Both the position numbers and the translations under genes were made by a program. A DNA stretch of 64,000 nt from Bacteroidota bacterium (lineage in GTDB: Bacteria; Bacteroidota; Bacteroidia; Bacteroidales; Cfx3-03), in NCBI GenBank assembly GCA_013390605.1, contig JACAUB010000001.1:1975787-2039786 (forward strand), in the 5' to 3' direction. Position 1 is the stretch's first letter. Every line of letters starts with the position of its first letter. Shown here piece by piece: positions 9,393 to 18,018 of this stretch. Under the pieces are notes generated by a model. The model was not told the DNA's origin and made no database searches. It worked only from the letters and a program-made list of their open reading frames with translations.

Positions 9393-10316
9393 TTAAAGAG
9401 CAGGATTTTTATGAACAATAGCTGAAGTTGCATTTTTAATATGCCATCCCAATGCTTTTCTATATGCCTCCAAAAGATCATATTGGCCTTTAATAATATA
9501 TGATGACATGTTTTTAGGAATAGCAACAAAAATCTGATAAATAATACCTAATAATTTATTAACACCAAAAGTGTTCCGGCGCATATATAATAGCCTACCA
9601 CGATTTAAGTAGTATGTTTTTAAAGGACTCATCCTTCCTGTAGTAATTGAATCTTTATGGAATACAAGAGAATTATGAACATACCAAATTTCAAAACCAG
9701 CTCTTCTGATTCGAGACATCCAATCCATTTCTTCATAATAGAGAAAAAATATATCGGCCATCAATCCAACCTTATTAATAACATCACGCGAAACAAGCAT
9801 TGCGGCCCCAAATGCAAAATCTGTTAAAAGATCTTTTTCATATTGTCCATTATCAACTTCTTGATATCCAATAGCATGTTGTCGAATTGTAATAGGACTC
9901 ATAGGTTCAAAACCCGCATATTGTATTAATTCAGGACGATAATAATATCTTATTTTGGGACTGACAGCTCCAATTCTATTATTAGATTTGAATTTCAATA
10001 TTAGGGGTTCCAGAAAACCACATTCAACTTCAGTATCATTGTTAATTAGTAAAAAATAATCTCCTCTAGCTGCTCTTATTGCAAGATTGTTTCCGCCAGC
10101 AAACCCTAAATTTTGTTTGCTTTTTATTAGGTTTATTTCCGGATATTTAAGTTTAATTACATCAGCTTCTTTATTAGGAGAGTCATTATCTACTACATAA
10201 ATTTCTATATTTGAGTATGTTATTTTACGTAATGATTCCAATAGCTGGCATGTAACATCAGTTTGGTTGTAATTAACTGTTATTATTGATACTAGAGGTA
10301 GATTGTTATTGACCAT
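9393..10316 (-). CDS. Glycosyltransferase family 2, rhamnosyltransferase-like (tandem copy 2)
   Basis: This 307-residue paralogue of the previous protein has 'VSIITVNYNQTDVTCQLLESL', 'IYVVDNDSPN', 'NLGFAGGNNLAI', 'FLLINNDTEVE' and 'FFLYYEEMDWMSRIRRAGFE'. Identity with its neighbour runs over the whole length ('LYYEE-DW--RI---G--IWY--NSLV-H--SI-TGRMS--K-YYLNR-R'). Its start overlaps the end of the cysQ-like gene by 11 bases, which suggests translational coupling. Two acidic/DxD sites are intact, so it should be catalytic. Confidence 0.88.
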   Translation of the reverse strand: MVNNNLPLVSIITVNYNQTDVTCQLLESLRKITYSNIEIYVVDNDSPNKEADVIKLKYPEINLIKSKQNLGFAGGNNLAIRAARGDYFLLINNDTEVECGFLEPLILKFKSNNRIGAVSPKIRYYYRPELIQYAGFEPMSPITIRQHAIGYQEVDNGQYEKDLLTDFAFGAAMLVSRDVINKVGLMADIFFLYYEEMDWMSRIRRAGFEIWYVHNSLVFHKDSITTGRMSPLKTYYLNRGRLLYMRRNTFGVNKLLGIIYQIFVAIPKNMSSYIIKGQYDLLEAYRKALGWHIKNATSAIVHKNPAL

Positions 10317-11127
10317 CGCAAATAGTTTTTAATAATAAAGAATTCCCTGCTATAAATCCCGTATTTTTAAGTTCCGGCTTATTATAAAGGAATGGTTTTC
10401 CGTCATTTGTAATCATAGACTTTCCCGCAAATCGTATTATAGCATCTCCGGCAGCCGTATCCCATTCATTGGTGTAGTTCCCACGTCCATACAAATGAAT
10501 GGAATTATCAGCTAAAAAACAAAATTTTACTGAACTTCCTGCAGTACAGATTTCAATCTCATTGAAAATAGTTCTACATTTTTCAATTAATTGTTCTGTA
10601 TAAGCATCTAAATGAGATCTACTTACACCTATCTTTAGCTTTCCTGTACAGGGCTCATCCAATAATAATGTAGCATTTGAGATGATCTGATCAGCAGATA
10701 AATTTACAGAATTAATAAAGTATTTTCTAGCACCAGTTTCATTTGAAGCAAAATATAACATCCTTGTAACTGGAATATAAACAACTCCCAAAATAGGTAT
10801 CTTATTCTCAATAAGTGCAATATTGACAGTGAACTCTCCATTTTTATTTACAAACTCTTTTGTCCCATCTAGTGGATCAACAAGCCAAAATGTTTTCCAA
10901 TATTTTCTTTTTTGATATGACTCAATTTTACCTTCTTCGCTAATAATAGGTAAATTGAAAATAGATAATTTTTGAGCTATATAATTATCAGCAAGTTTAT
11001 CAGCCTCCGTTACAGGTGATGTATCTTCTTTAATATTGACAATAAAATTGCTGTTGTAAATCTTCATTATTATTTCACCTGCTTCCAGTGAAGATATAAT
11101 TGCAGTTTTTAATAAATCCAATATCAT
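10306..11127 (-). CDS. cysQ: 3'(2'),5'-bisphosphate nucleotidase, CysQ/inositol monophosphatase family
   Basis: The 273-residue protein shows the metal-dependent phosphatase signatures: 'DTSPVTEADKLAD', 'ISEEGKI', 'WLVDPLDGTKEF' (metal-binding D-P-L-D-G-T) and 'EWDTAAGDAII'. 'PLDGTKEF' with 'NGEFTVNIALIE' is the CysQ subtype, which converts PAP (3'-phosphoadenosine 5'-phosphate) to AMP, clearing the inhibitor left by sulfotransferases or PAPS reduction. It lies inside the polysaccharide operon. That would fit sulfated sugars, but no sulfotransferase or PAPS-making gene is in the window. Alternatives are a general cysQ or an inositol-phosphate-type phosphatase. Confidence 0.85.
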   Translation of the reverse strand: MILDLLKTAIISSLEAGEIIMKIYNSNFIVNIKEDTSPVTEADKLADNYIAQKLSIFNLPIISEEGKIESYQKRKYWKTFWLVDPLDGTKEFVNKNGEFTVNIALIENKIPILGVVYIPVTRMLYFASNETGARKYFINSVNLSADQIISNATLLLDEPCTGKLKIGVSRSHLDAYTEQLIEKCRTIFNEIEICTAGSSVKFCFLADNSIHLYGRGNYTNEWDTAAGDAIIRFAGKSMITNDGKPFLYNKPELKNTGFIAGNSLLLKTICDGQ

Positions 11128-11237
11128 AAGCTATTTTCGATAATTTTTCACAAAAAGGTATAAAACAAATGGATAATAAAAAAATACATGCTATATATCA
11201 ATAAAAAAAATCATAAAGATAACCAAATAAAGAATTG

Positions 11238-12728
11238 TTAGATTCCAATTTTTTTTGACTCTTTTTTAATCAGCAAAAATTCATCATCTAATTGTTGTCC
11301 CATAAACACGTATGCCATTGATATATATATAATAATCCCTGACGGAAGCTGGCCAAATACTCCATTTCCATAGGATGCTGCCATCATACCTACAATCCCA
11401 CATACAAAGCCACTAAGAATTCCAAATAGTTCGGGATCGCGTATTCTAAACATTAAAATATATGATCCTTTTAAAACAATATAAAAAGTGATAGCTAAAT
11501 GTAATATCAAACCAACAATTCCTTGTTCGGCCCAAATCTGAACATACCAACTATCAGTAGCTATCTGAGCTAGGAATCCTTGCGGTGAAAATCTTTTTCC
11601 CCAATCACCTGCAGCACCAATACCACCTCCAAATGGTTTATCGGCAAGATATACACTTAATAATTCCCGATTCTTTAAGCGAACTTGATAAGAAGCATCA
11701 TCTTCAGGATTAAAAGCAGTTCGCATTCGTCGAATAAATTGATTGCTTTCTCCAATAGAAGTGAATTTAAAAAAACTATAAACTGTAAATAGGATAAAGC
11801 TACCAATGATAATAACAAAAAGGTTTTTCCTGTGAATTAGATATAAAGCTAAAGCAGCACCGGGCACAATAATTGCACCACGAGTACCTGATACCATCAT
11901 GCCATAATATCCTGCTATTGCAACAAATAAAAAGAAAATCTTTTTTTTCCAATCTTTAAAATGCATGAACATGATAGTTCCAAATGCTCCTGCGTGAGCT
12001 TGAGCGGCTCCAAATTGTCCTGCATCAGAATAGATCCCCCATGCACGTAATTCACCGTTAATTAAGTGAGTTATTGCACCTCCTGAATCAAGCCAGACTT
12101 GTTCGTAGGAGTCTGGACCAAAACTCATTTGTTGGAAAGCTTTTAAGCTACATATAATGGAAAAAATGCCCCAGATGTATAGAAACCCCATTAAATTTTT
12201 AACCTTATAAAAGATGAGATAAACAAGCGGGATCGCTAACAACATGTATAATGACATACCACGCATAGCATAAAACCAGGCAGTTCTACTTAGTGCATAT
12301 GGGTTCGCAATTTCACCGACAGAATAAAGAAACCATATTAATGATACTAATACTAAGTCGTTCTTAAATGGCTTTATGCAATCAATATTTAGTTTTTCAT
12401 TAAAATATCTAAAAAAAATTGCTACATAAGTTAGTACTAAAAAAAAGTCAATACCTAGTCCTAAGGGCACATTTGTAATATATCTTGTTAAACCAATGGC
12501 AATAAAAGCAAAAACTAATACTGTATATAATCCTACTTTTGGATAATAGAAGAAACGATTAAAATAGATTAACATAGGAGGGAGGCTCAATAAAACTAGA
12601 GCTGACATTATTCCGCCAGTTGCTATTATATACCCTAATAGCACTGCCGTAAAAATCAACAATACAACGACAAATGGATCGTTTAATTTATATGATCCAG
12701 GTTTATTAGCCAAAATGCTCATTAACAA
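11238..12728 (-). CDS. O-antigen polymerase/ligase-like membrane protein (Wzy/WaaL family)
   Basis: The 496-residue protein has about eleven to twelve predicted membrane segments across its length and a large loop around residues 200-250 ('WLDSGGAITHLINGELRAWGIYSDAGQFGAA'). Conserved features of the Wzy/WaaL family are visible as 'SGTRGA' and a second loop with 'PFGGGIGAAGDWG' and 'TDSWYVQIWAEQGIVGLI'. The family joins lipid-linked repeat units in the periplasm. Its place directly after the flippase gene (4 bases) and among the Wzz and transferase genes points to the polymerase of a Wzx/Wzy-type pathway. A ligase role cannot be excluded. Confidence 0.85.
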   Translation of the reverse strand: MLMSILANKPGSYKLNDPFVVVLLIFTAVLLGYIIATGGIMSALVLLSLPPMLIYFNRFFYYPKVGLYTVLVFAFIAIGLTRYITNVPLGLGIDFFLVLTYVAIFFRYFNEKLNIDCIKPFKNDLVLVSLIWFLYSVGEIANPYALSRTAWFYAMRGMSLYMLLAIPLVYLIFYKVKNLMGFLYIWGIFSIICSLKAFQQMSFGPDSYEQVWLDSGGAITHLINGELRAWGIYSDAGQFGAAQAHAGAFGTIMFMHFKDWKKKIFFLFVAIAGYYGMMVSGTRGAIIVPGAALALYLIHRKNLFVIIIGSFILFTVYSFFKFTSIGESNQFIRRMRTAFNPEDDASYQVRLKNRELLSVYLADKPFGGGIGAAGDWGKRFSPQGFLAQIATDSWYVQIWAEQGIVGLILHLAITFYIVLKGSYILMFRIRDPELFGILSGFVCGIVGMMAASYGNGVFGQLPSGIIIYISMAYVFMGQQLDDEFLLIKKESKKIGI

Positions 12729-12732
12729 AAAA

Positions 12733-14094
12733 TTATTTCTTTAGATTCAAAGAACTGAATAACTCTCCATATGACTCAATTCCTTTTGTAAAGATATCAT
12801 TAAACCTTATTGGAACATCACGTTTCACAAAGTGAAAACCGATTATTATTCCAATAATAGTCATAATAATAGTTGCGCCAGCTACCATCATTAATTGGTG
12901 AATCATTGATACCCCAGGATAAAAAATCGGAATAACAAATACAGCAATGCAATCTCCTATTATGTTAGCGACAACCATAAATATCACTTTGAAAAAATTC
13001 TGTCTGGGCTTATTTATACTGTCTAATGTTACACCTGTAAAACGATCTAAAGGGAGCAACAAACCATAAATAACAAACATTTGATATACGGGGCCTAATC
13101 CTATATAGCCCTTTCCTCCAAGAAAATAGACAAAGAAGTCTGCAAATATAAATGCTAAAATAGCAAATCCCAAAAACATATATGTTAATACGCCTGTGTA
13201 ACTATAAAAAATCCTTGCTACTTCTTTAACATCATTTTTTATACTTGCTTTTGACATTTTAGGATATGCTGTAGCTAAAAAACTTCTTAGCGGAACTTCT
13301 AATAACTCTGTTAATTTTAATGGAACACTAAAATATGCAACTCCCGTAGGACCTAAAAATGGACTTAAACTGATAATAAAGGTATCTGCACTTTTCAATA
13401 AATTGCTACCTAGTAAAGTCCCCATTGTATATTTACCAAAATCGATTAACTTTTGAGTCATCAACTTATTTGATTTACTCAAATATTTTAGACCGTCCCA
13501 TTTTAGAATAATAGTAAATAATGATGTAAAAATATTAATAATAAGATAGAAATAGAGAATAGGCATTAACCCAAAATGGAGATAGAAATAATTTACAAGA
13601 AGAAATAAAACAAAACCACCACTAGAGATTGTTCTGATAAATAGTATTTTTCCGAATTTTTGATCGGCCTGAAGTACGGTGATAGCATTATTAAAAGGTA
13701 AGTTCATGATAGCTAAGACAGGATACCACATAAAAAAAAGGCCCCAACCTGATTTATCAAAATGATGACCAAAAATTAAATTTGATATAACAATAATAAT
13801 AGAAAGAACAACTGTTATATTAAGTCCTATTAGCCAATTAGAACCAATTAGACTTTCTCTCTCTTCTCCTTCTGCTCCTGATAAAAAACGAATTAGGGCA
13901 GTGCTAGTCAATCCTGAACGAAACATTTCAATCATATTTCCAGCTGTAATGAATAGGACCCAAATTCCAAATTCATGATTTCCCAACGATCTTGTAAGAA
14001 TAAAAAAACTCAATAAGCCCCAAAATGACAAAGACATATTTCCGGCCAAAGAAAGTGTATTGTCATTTTGAATTAGTTTTTTTAGATTTAGCAT
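12733..14094 (-). CDS. Polysaccharide flippase, Wzx/MATE-like
   Basis: The 453-residue protein is almost entirely hydrophobic with about twelve to fourteen membrane segments. It begins 'LAGNMSLSFWGLLSFFILTRSLGNHEFGIWVLF', a common start of the PST/MOP exporter superfamily. These proteins flip undecaprenyl-linked repeat units across the inner membrane. A 160-base gap separates it from the Wzz-like gene upstream, with a 9-bp hairpin at 14164-14191. Function is assigned from the hydrophobic pattern, the N-terminal motif and context. Confidence 0.87.
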   Translation of the reverse strand: MLNLKKLIQNDNTLSLAGNMSLSFWGLLSFFILTRSLGNHEFGIWVLFITAGNMIEMFRSGLTSTALIRFLSGAEGEERESLIGSNWLIGLNITVVLSIIIVISNLIFGHHFDKSGWGLFFMWYPVLAIMNLPFNNAITVLQADQKFGKILFIRTISSGGFVLFLLVNYFYLHFGLMPILYFYLIINIFTSLFTIILKWDGLKYLSKSNKLMTQKLIDFGKYTMGTLLGSNLLKSADTFIISLSPFLGPTGVAYFSVPLKLTELLEVPLRSFLATAYPKMSKASIKNDVKEVARIFYSYTGVLTYMFLGFAILAFIFADFFVYFLGGKGYIGLGPVYQMFVIYGLLLPLDRFTGVTLDSINKPRQNFFKVIFMVVANIIGDCIAVFVIPIFYPGVSMIHQLMMVAGATIIMTIIGIIIGFHFVKRDVPIRFNDIFTKGIESYGELFSSLNLKK

Positions 14095-14163
14095 TTGGTT
14101 CGTTTATTTATTTAATTTGAAGTTTACACTTGTATAAAAAATACGTCTTTGTAAAAGAATATT

Positions 14164-14191
14164 ACATAAACAGTTATAAAATTGTTTATGT
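14164..14191. other. Intercistronic hairpin between wzz-like and flippase genes
   Basis: A perfect 9-bp inverted repeat (ACATAAACA at 14164-14172 and TGTTTATGT at 14183-14191) has a 10-base AT loop. There is no T-run right after it, so it is a weak terminator at best. It may be an RNA-processing or stability element inside the long operon. Confidence 0.4.
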
Positions 14192-14254
14192 TATATGATT
14201 GAAGAATTATGATTTCTTTTTTAGATAATCTAGTTTTAATGAAGATTAGAAAAG

Positions 14255-17059
14255 TTACTCTTTAAATTTAACCTGAATCCTAAAAGGTGCGGTTAGCCAT
14301 CTGAAAATACCGCTCTGGCCTTTTTTTATTTTTTTAAAATCCATTACAATATCTTCAAGAGCAAATAATTCAGCATTATTTAAAACAACCAAAGGATCGT
14401 GTTTTAAAACTAATTTTAAATTTCCAAGAGCCTTAATATCAGATTTCCGCCAATAATCTGTAGCGTTTACAAACAGAATACCAATATCAACAGAATTCAT
14501 TAAGTTTATAGGATAGGCATGATGAACAATAGAAGGTAATTCTAGAAGAATATAATCATATATATAATTATCTTGTCTTAAATTACGCTCACCTAATAAC
14601 TGTCCAATACTTTCAGTTTCAATAAAATTATTATTAATAGCGTACGTATAATTAATATTGTAATCATCATTATTTGAAAAATAGTCATCAAATGTATAAT
14701 TCATATAAAGCACACGTTCATTCGTAGATCGCAATCTATCGACCAAGTTATTAGCAATGGTTGATTTTCCTGTTTCTGGATTTGTGCTGAAGAACATTAA
14801 TATTAACGGCTTTTTCTTATCTTCAGGTTTCATCAAAGAAATTTTTAATTTGATATTCTGTAATAACAAATCGGTGAAACGTTGAGTAATAGCATGAAGG
14901 TCCGCTTTTTTATAACTAGAAATATATCTTGGAAAAGCACTAGCTAATTTTAAACCCGTAAGTCTTTCAGCACGTTCAGGTGTTTTAATAGTCGAATCAA
15001 AATATTCCAGTAAAATAATAATAAAAGCAACCAGAAATAATCCAAGTAATGCAGCTGCAAGTATTAATAATTTTCTTTTTGAAGCAAGAGGCATTATTGG
15101 ATAATTCGGATCATCAACTAATTTCATATTACTCGACATTTCAAGATTTTGTTGACGCATCATAGCCTGATTCAAGGCGCGCTTCATTTCAATATATGAC
15201 TGTTCTGCAACATTAATCTGACGTTCATAACGTTTTGTCATTGCTCCTAATGGAGCAAAAATTTGGTATGTTTTTAAAAATTCAGCTTTTCTACCATTAA
15301 GAACATTTATAGATGCTTTTGAATCTTCATATACTAAAACATTTTTGAGCCAATTTTCTAAGATTTGAGCAATAGGTACGCCTTCTGTAGTGTGCCCATA
15401 TAGATAAAGTTCATTAACTGTCAGTTTAATATCATCTTTTAATTTCGTAATCTTTGAATTAATATCTTGCATTTTTTGAGCCTGATAGGGATCGTAGCCC
15501 TGAGAAACTTTGTTTATTTCAAGCTTTTCCGATAAGCTGGCCAAATCATTACGTTTTGACATTATTTTATTGCTTTTCAGGAATATGCTATCTTTTTTAG
15601 CTAATTTACCTTCCAGGCTTCTTAGGGTTGCTGCAGCACCTTGCATTGTCATTGATTTATCTTGGATACTTCTATCTAAAGCATCTTTTTCTAACGAAAT
15701 AGATTTTGATTGTTCATAATAGTTAATGATATTATTATTTTGATTGAGCCTCAATAATCTGTTTTCTTGTTCGTTCAATCTTGATTCAGCAATAGCAACC
15801 TGTTCTCTAAAATACCTAACGACATCATCTGTTTGATTTTCTTTAAGATCTTTGTATTGACGAATAAATACTTCGGTAAGTATTGCCAACGTATTTTGGG
15901 CAATACCAGGGTCATCACATTTATAGGTTACTTTAATAAGATCTGAACTTTGGATTCGATTTGTACTTAATTGTCCTGTTATAGAATTGATTGCATAATG
16001 AGGATGCGTAAAATTTAGTAATTGATAAATAAAATTATAATTATCTTTATGATAGTAATTCGTTAGATTTTGAACTGTCTTTTCATAATCAGTCGAACTT
16101 ATTCTATCAGGAAGAATAATACGTTGAATACGTTGAGATGTGGGACTATTTTTATCAGAAGTAATCACCTGAGTATTAGTGGGTGATTCTGGTTCTGAAT
16201 TTTTCCCAATGGTTAAAACATCACCTGGTGAAACCTTTGCATCAATTAATGAATTAAGAACTTTTAAGTTGTCGACTGTCGTGTTATACTTGGCTGCTAT
16301 TGATTGCAAATCTTCATTTGCGATTACTGTATGATATATACTCCCATCTAGTCCTCCTTTTTTGCAGATAAGTTTCATTCCTGGCTGAATCTCTTTATTT
16401 TGAAGTTCATTCATTCCCATTAACTCATCTACAGTTAGGCTGTATCTTGAAGCAATAGCTTCAATGTTTTCACCCTCTGCGACGATATGATATACTGATT
16501 CGTTCTTTATACTATCTTCTTTTAACTTTGCAATAGAAGGAGATGAATTTTCAGACGCGGTGGAGCTAGTTGTTCCTTTGTTCTTGTTTAATTTGCCTGT
16601 TAATTCCTGGATTTTATATTCTAGATTCTTTATTTGTTCCATGCGCTCTCTTTCTGCGCCACTTTTATTATATTTTACAACTAAATCTTTTATCTCTTTA
16701 GGAATTAATTCTTGAAGTGCATCATAATTCTTTTTATTAATATATTTATCATCATACGTTTCAAGCATTAAATGCTGTGCCAATAAACGAATAGACGTTT
16801 CTTCTATAACCTTACGAGAACTTAAATAATTAACCAATTGATCAAATTGCATATTCGTCCCCATAAAGTCAACATTTGAAGTAGTTGTTGACTCGATAGT
16901 ATAACCTGAAAATATACCTGTATAGATAATAGTTTCAGATTGATACGAATTATCCTGATTACGGGTAAAATACCATACAGCTAATGCCAGTACTATTGGT
17001 ACGAGTATGAGCAACAGAATATGCCGCCTGAGAATTCGCAATAACTGAGCTACATCCAT
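14255..17059 (-). CDS. Wzz/BY-kinase-like chain-length protein with two LysM repeats
   Basis: The protein has 934 residues. In order: membrane segment about 14-31; Wzz-type N-terminal part; coiled-coil (about 135-160); a Ser/Thr-rich linker; two LysM repeats at 189-232 ('VYHIVAEGENIEAIASRYSL') and 241-285 ('YHTVIANEDLQSIAAKYNTT'); a long periplasmic helical region; second membrane segment about 657-683; and a cytoplasmic P-loop domain. The Walker A-like loop 'STNPETGKSTIANNL' (about 757-768) is kept. The Walker A' position reads 'VLYMNYTFDD', without the usual D-x-D, and the C-terminus lacks a Tyr cluster, so it may bind nucleotide but probably not autophosphorylate. It overlaps the TolC-like gene by one base. 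Its role should be export and chain-length control; the LysM pair suggests anchoring to peptidoglycan. Confidence 0.85.
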   Translation of the reverse strand: MDVAQLLRILRRHILLLILVPIVLALAVWYFTRNQDNSYQSETIIYTGIFSGYTIESTTTSNVDFMGTNMQFDQLVNYLSSRKVIEETSIRLLAQHLMLETYDDKYINKKNYDALQELIPKEIKDLVVKYNKSGAERERMEQIKNLEYKIQELTGKLNKNKGTTSSTASENSSPSIAKLKEDSIKNESVYHIVAEGENIEAIASRYSLTVDELMGMNELQNKEIQPGMKLICKKGGLDGSIYHTVIANEDLQSIAAKYNTTVDNLKVLNSLIDAKVSPGDVLTIGKNSEPESPTNTQVITSDKNSPTSQRIQRIILPDRISSTDYEKTVQNLTNYYHKDNYNFIYQLLNFTHPHYAINSITGQLSTNRIQSSDLIKVTYKCDDPGIAQNTLAILTEVFIRQYKDLKENQTDDVVRYFREQVAIAESRLNEQENRLLRLNQNNNIINYYEQSKSISLEKDALDRSIQDKSMTMQGAAATLRSLEGKLAKKDSIFLKSNKIMSKRNDLASLSEKLEINKVSQGYDPYQAQKMQDINSKITKLKDDIKLTVNELYLYGHTTEGVPIAQILENWLKNVLVYEDSKASINVLNGRKAEFLKTYQIFAPLGAMTKRYERQINVAEQSYIEMKRALNQAMMRQQNLEMSSNMKLVDDPNYPIMPLASKRKLLILAAALLGLFLVAFIIILLEYFDSTIKTPERAERLTGLKLASAFPRYISSYKKADLHAITQRFTDLLLQNIKLKISLMKPEDKKKPLILMFFSTNPETGKSTIANNLVDRLRSTNERVLYMNYTFDDYFSNNDDYNINYTYAINNNFIETESIGQLLGERNLRQDNYIYDYILLELPSIVHHAYPINLMNSVDIGILFVNATDYWRKSDIKALGNLKLVLKHDPLVVLNNAELFALEDIVMDFKKIKKGQSGIFRWLTAPFRIQVKFKE

Positions 17060-17862
17060 TATTTTAACTCGTTGATTAGATTAAATTTAATTCCAGTAGT
17101 TTCTTCTAGTAATTGATAATTCATACTAAATTCTGCTTTAAATTGTTCGAAATCATAAGCACCTCTTGTTTGAATTTCTTTTAAACGAGCATATTCTGCA
17201 ACTTCAATTTCTTTATTTAGAAACTGCAAATCCGCCATTTTCATTTGTACCATTGTATAGCCTTGATATTCATTGCTGATCTTTAATTTACTTTGGGCTT
17301 GTAACATTGCATTATAATATCGGATTACGTCAAGGCGAGCTTCTCTTGCGCGTTGATCTCTAAGAGCTAACGACATTTCCATCTCTTTTTTGCTGAATTT
17401 TATTTCATTGGGTCTAGTAATATATGCACTTAATGGATAACGTACCCATAATTGTGCATCATAATTCCAACGGTATGATTTTGATAAACCACTTGTAATA
17501 TTTACAGTTTGTGCGTTAATTTTATTCCAGTCATCTGTTAGCCATCTGCCCCAACCGCCATCAAGATTAAATCCAAGATATTGAGTCCAGGATTGTCGTG
17601 CACGAACTATCTCATAATAATTCCGCATAGCATGCAATCCCTCATAATTTACTTGAGCAGAATGAACAACTGCCGAATCAAGTAAGACAGACATCGGAGG
17701 AAGTACATCTTCTACATTAGCTGTAAGAGGATTAAATTTCTGAAAATTACTAGGTTGATCTACCGACTTAACCTGAGCATGTACTGTAGTGATTAAGCAA
17801 AAAATAACGATCAATACAATAGCTGAAAGTATACTGCAATTTTCTTTTGAGATCTTTACCAT
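17059..17862 (-). CDS. Short TolC-like outer-membrane protein
   Basis: The start at 17862 gives 267 residues beginning MVKISKENC, with a signal-peptide-like hydrophobic stretch ending 'LITTVHAQ'. A start at 17913 would put 17 more residues before it. The mature part has long amphipathic helices ('ALRDQRAREARLDVIRYYNAMLQAQSKLKIS', 'EVAEYARLKEIQTRGAYDFEQFKAEFSMNYQLLEETTG') and an aromatic beta-like stretch ('GFNLDGGWGRWL', 'AQLWVRYPLSAYI'). That is about half of a normal TolC/OEP protein (~450 residues). The ends look natural: the stop overlaps the next ATG (TAATG). It probably forms or supports the outer-membrane part of polymer export. No Wza/OPX gene is seen in the cluster. Confidence 0.7.
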   Translation of the reverse strand: MVKISKENCSILSAIVLIVIFCLITTVHAQVKSVDQPSNFQKFNPLTANVEDVLPPMSVLLDSAVVHSAQVNYEGLHAMRNYYEIVRARQSWTQYLGFNLDGGWGRWLTDDWNKINAQTVNITSGLSKSYRWNYDAQLWVRYPLSAYITRPNEIKFSKKEMEMSLALRDQRAREARLDVIRYYNAMLQAQSKLKISNEYQGYTMVQMKMADLQFLNKEIEVAEYARLKEIQTRGAYDFEQFKAEFSMNYQLLEETTGIKFNLINELK

Positions 17863-18018
17863 GGTTAAAATGCTTCTTTCCTTACATAAATAAGGATTTG
17901 AACAATAATACAATAACTTTATTTACGAAAATAATAAAAATATAACCTCAAATCAATGATTCAAAATATTTTTATCAAATAGTTATTAACAATGAAATTT
18001 TGTATTAAATATTCATTA

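Noticed and set aside
17059..17913. Longer TolC-like start at 17913
   Set aside because: It adds 17 polar residues before the signal peptide; the ATG at 17862 gives a normal export signal.
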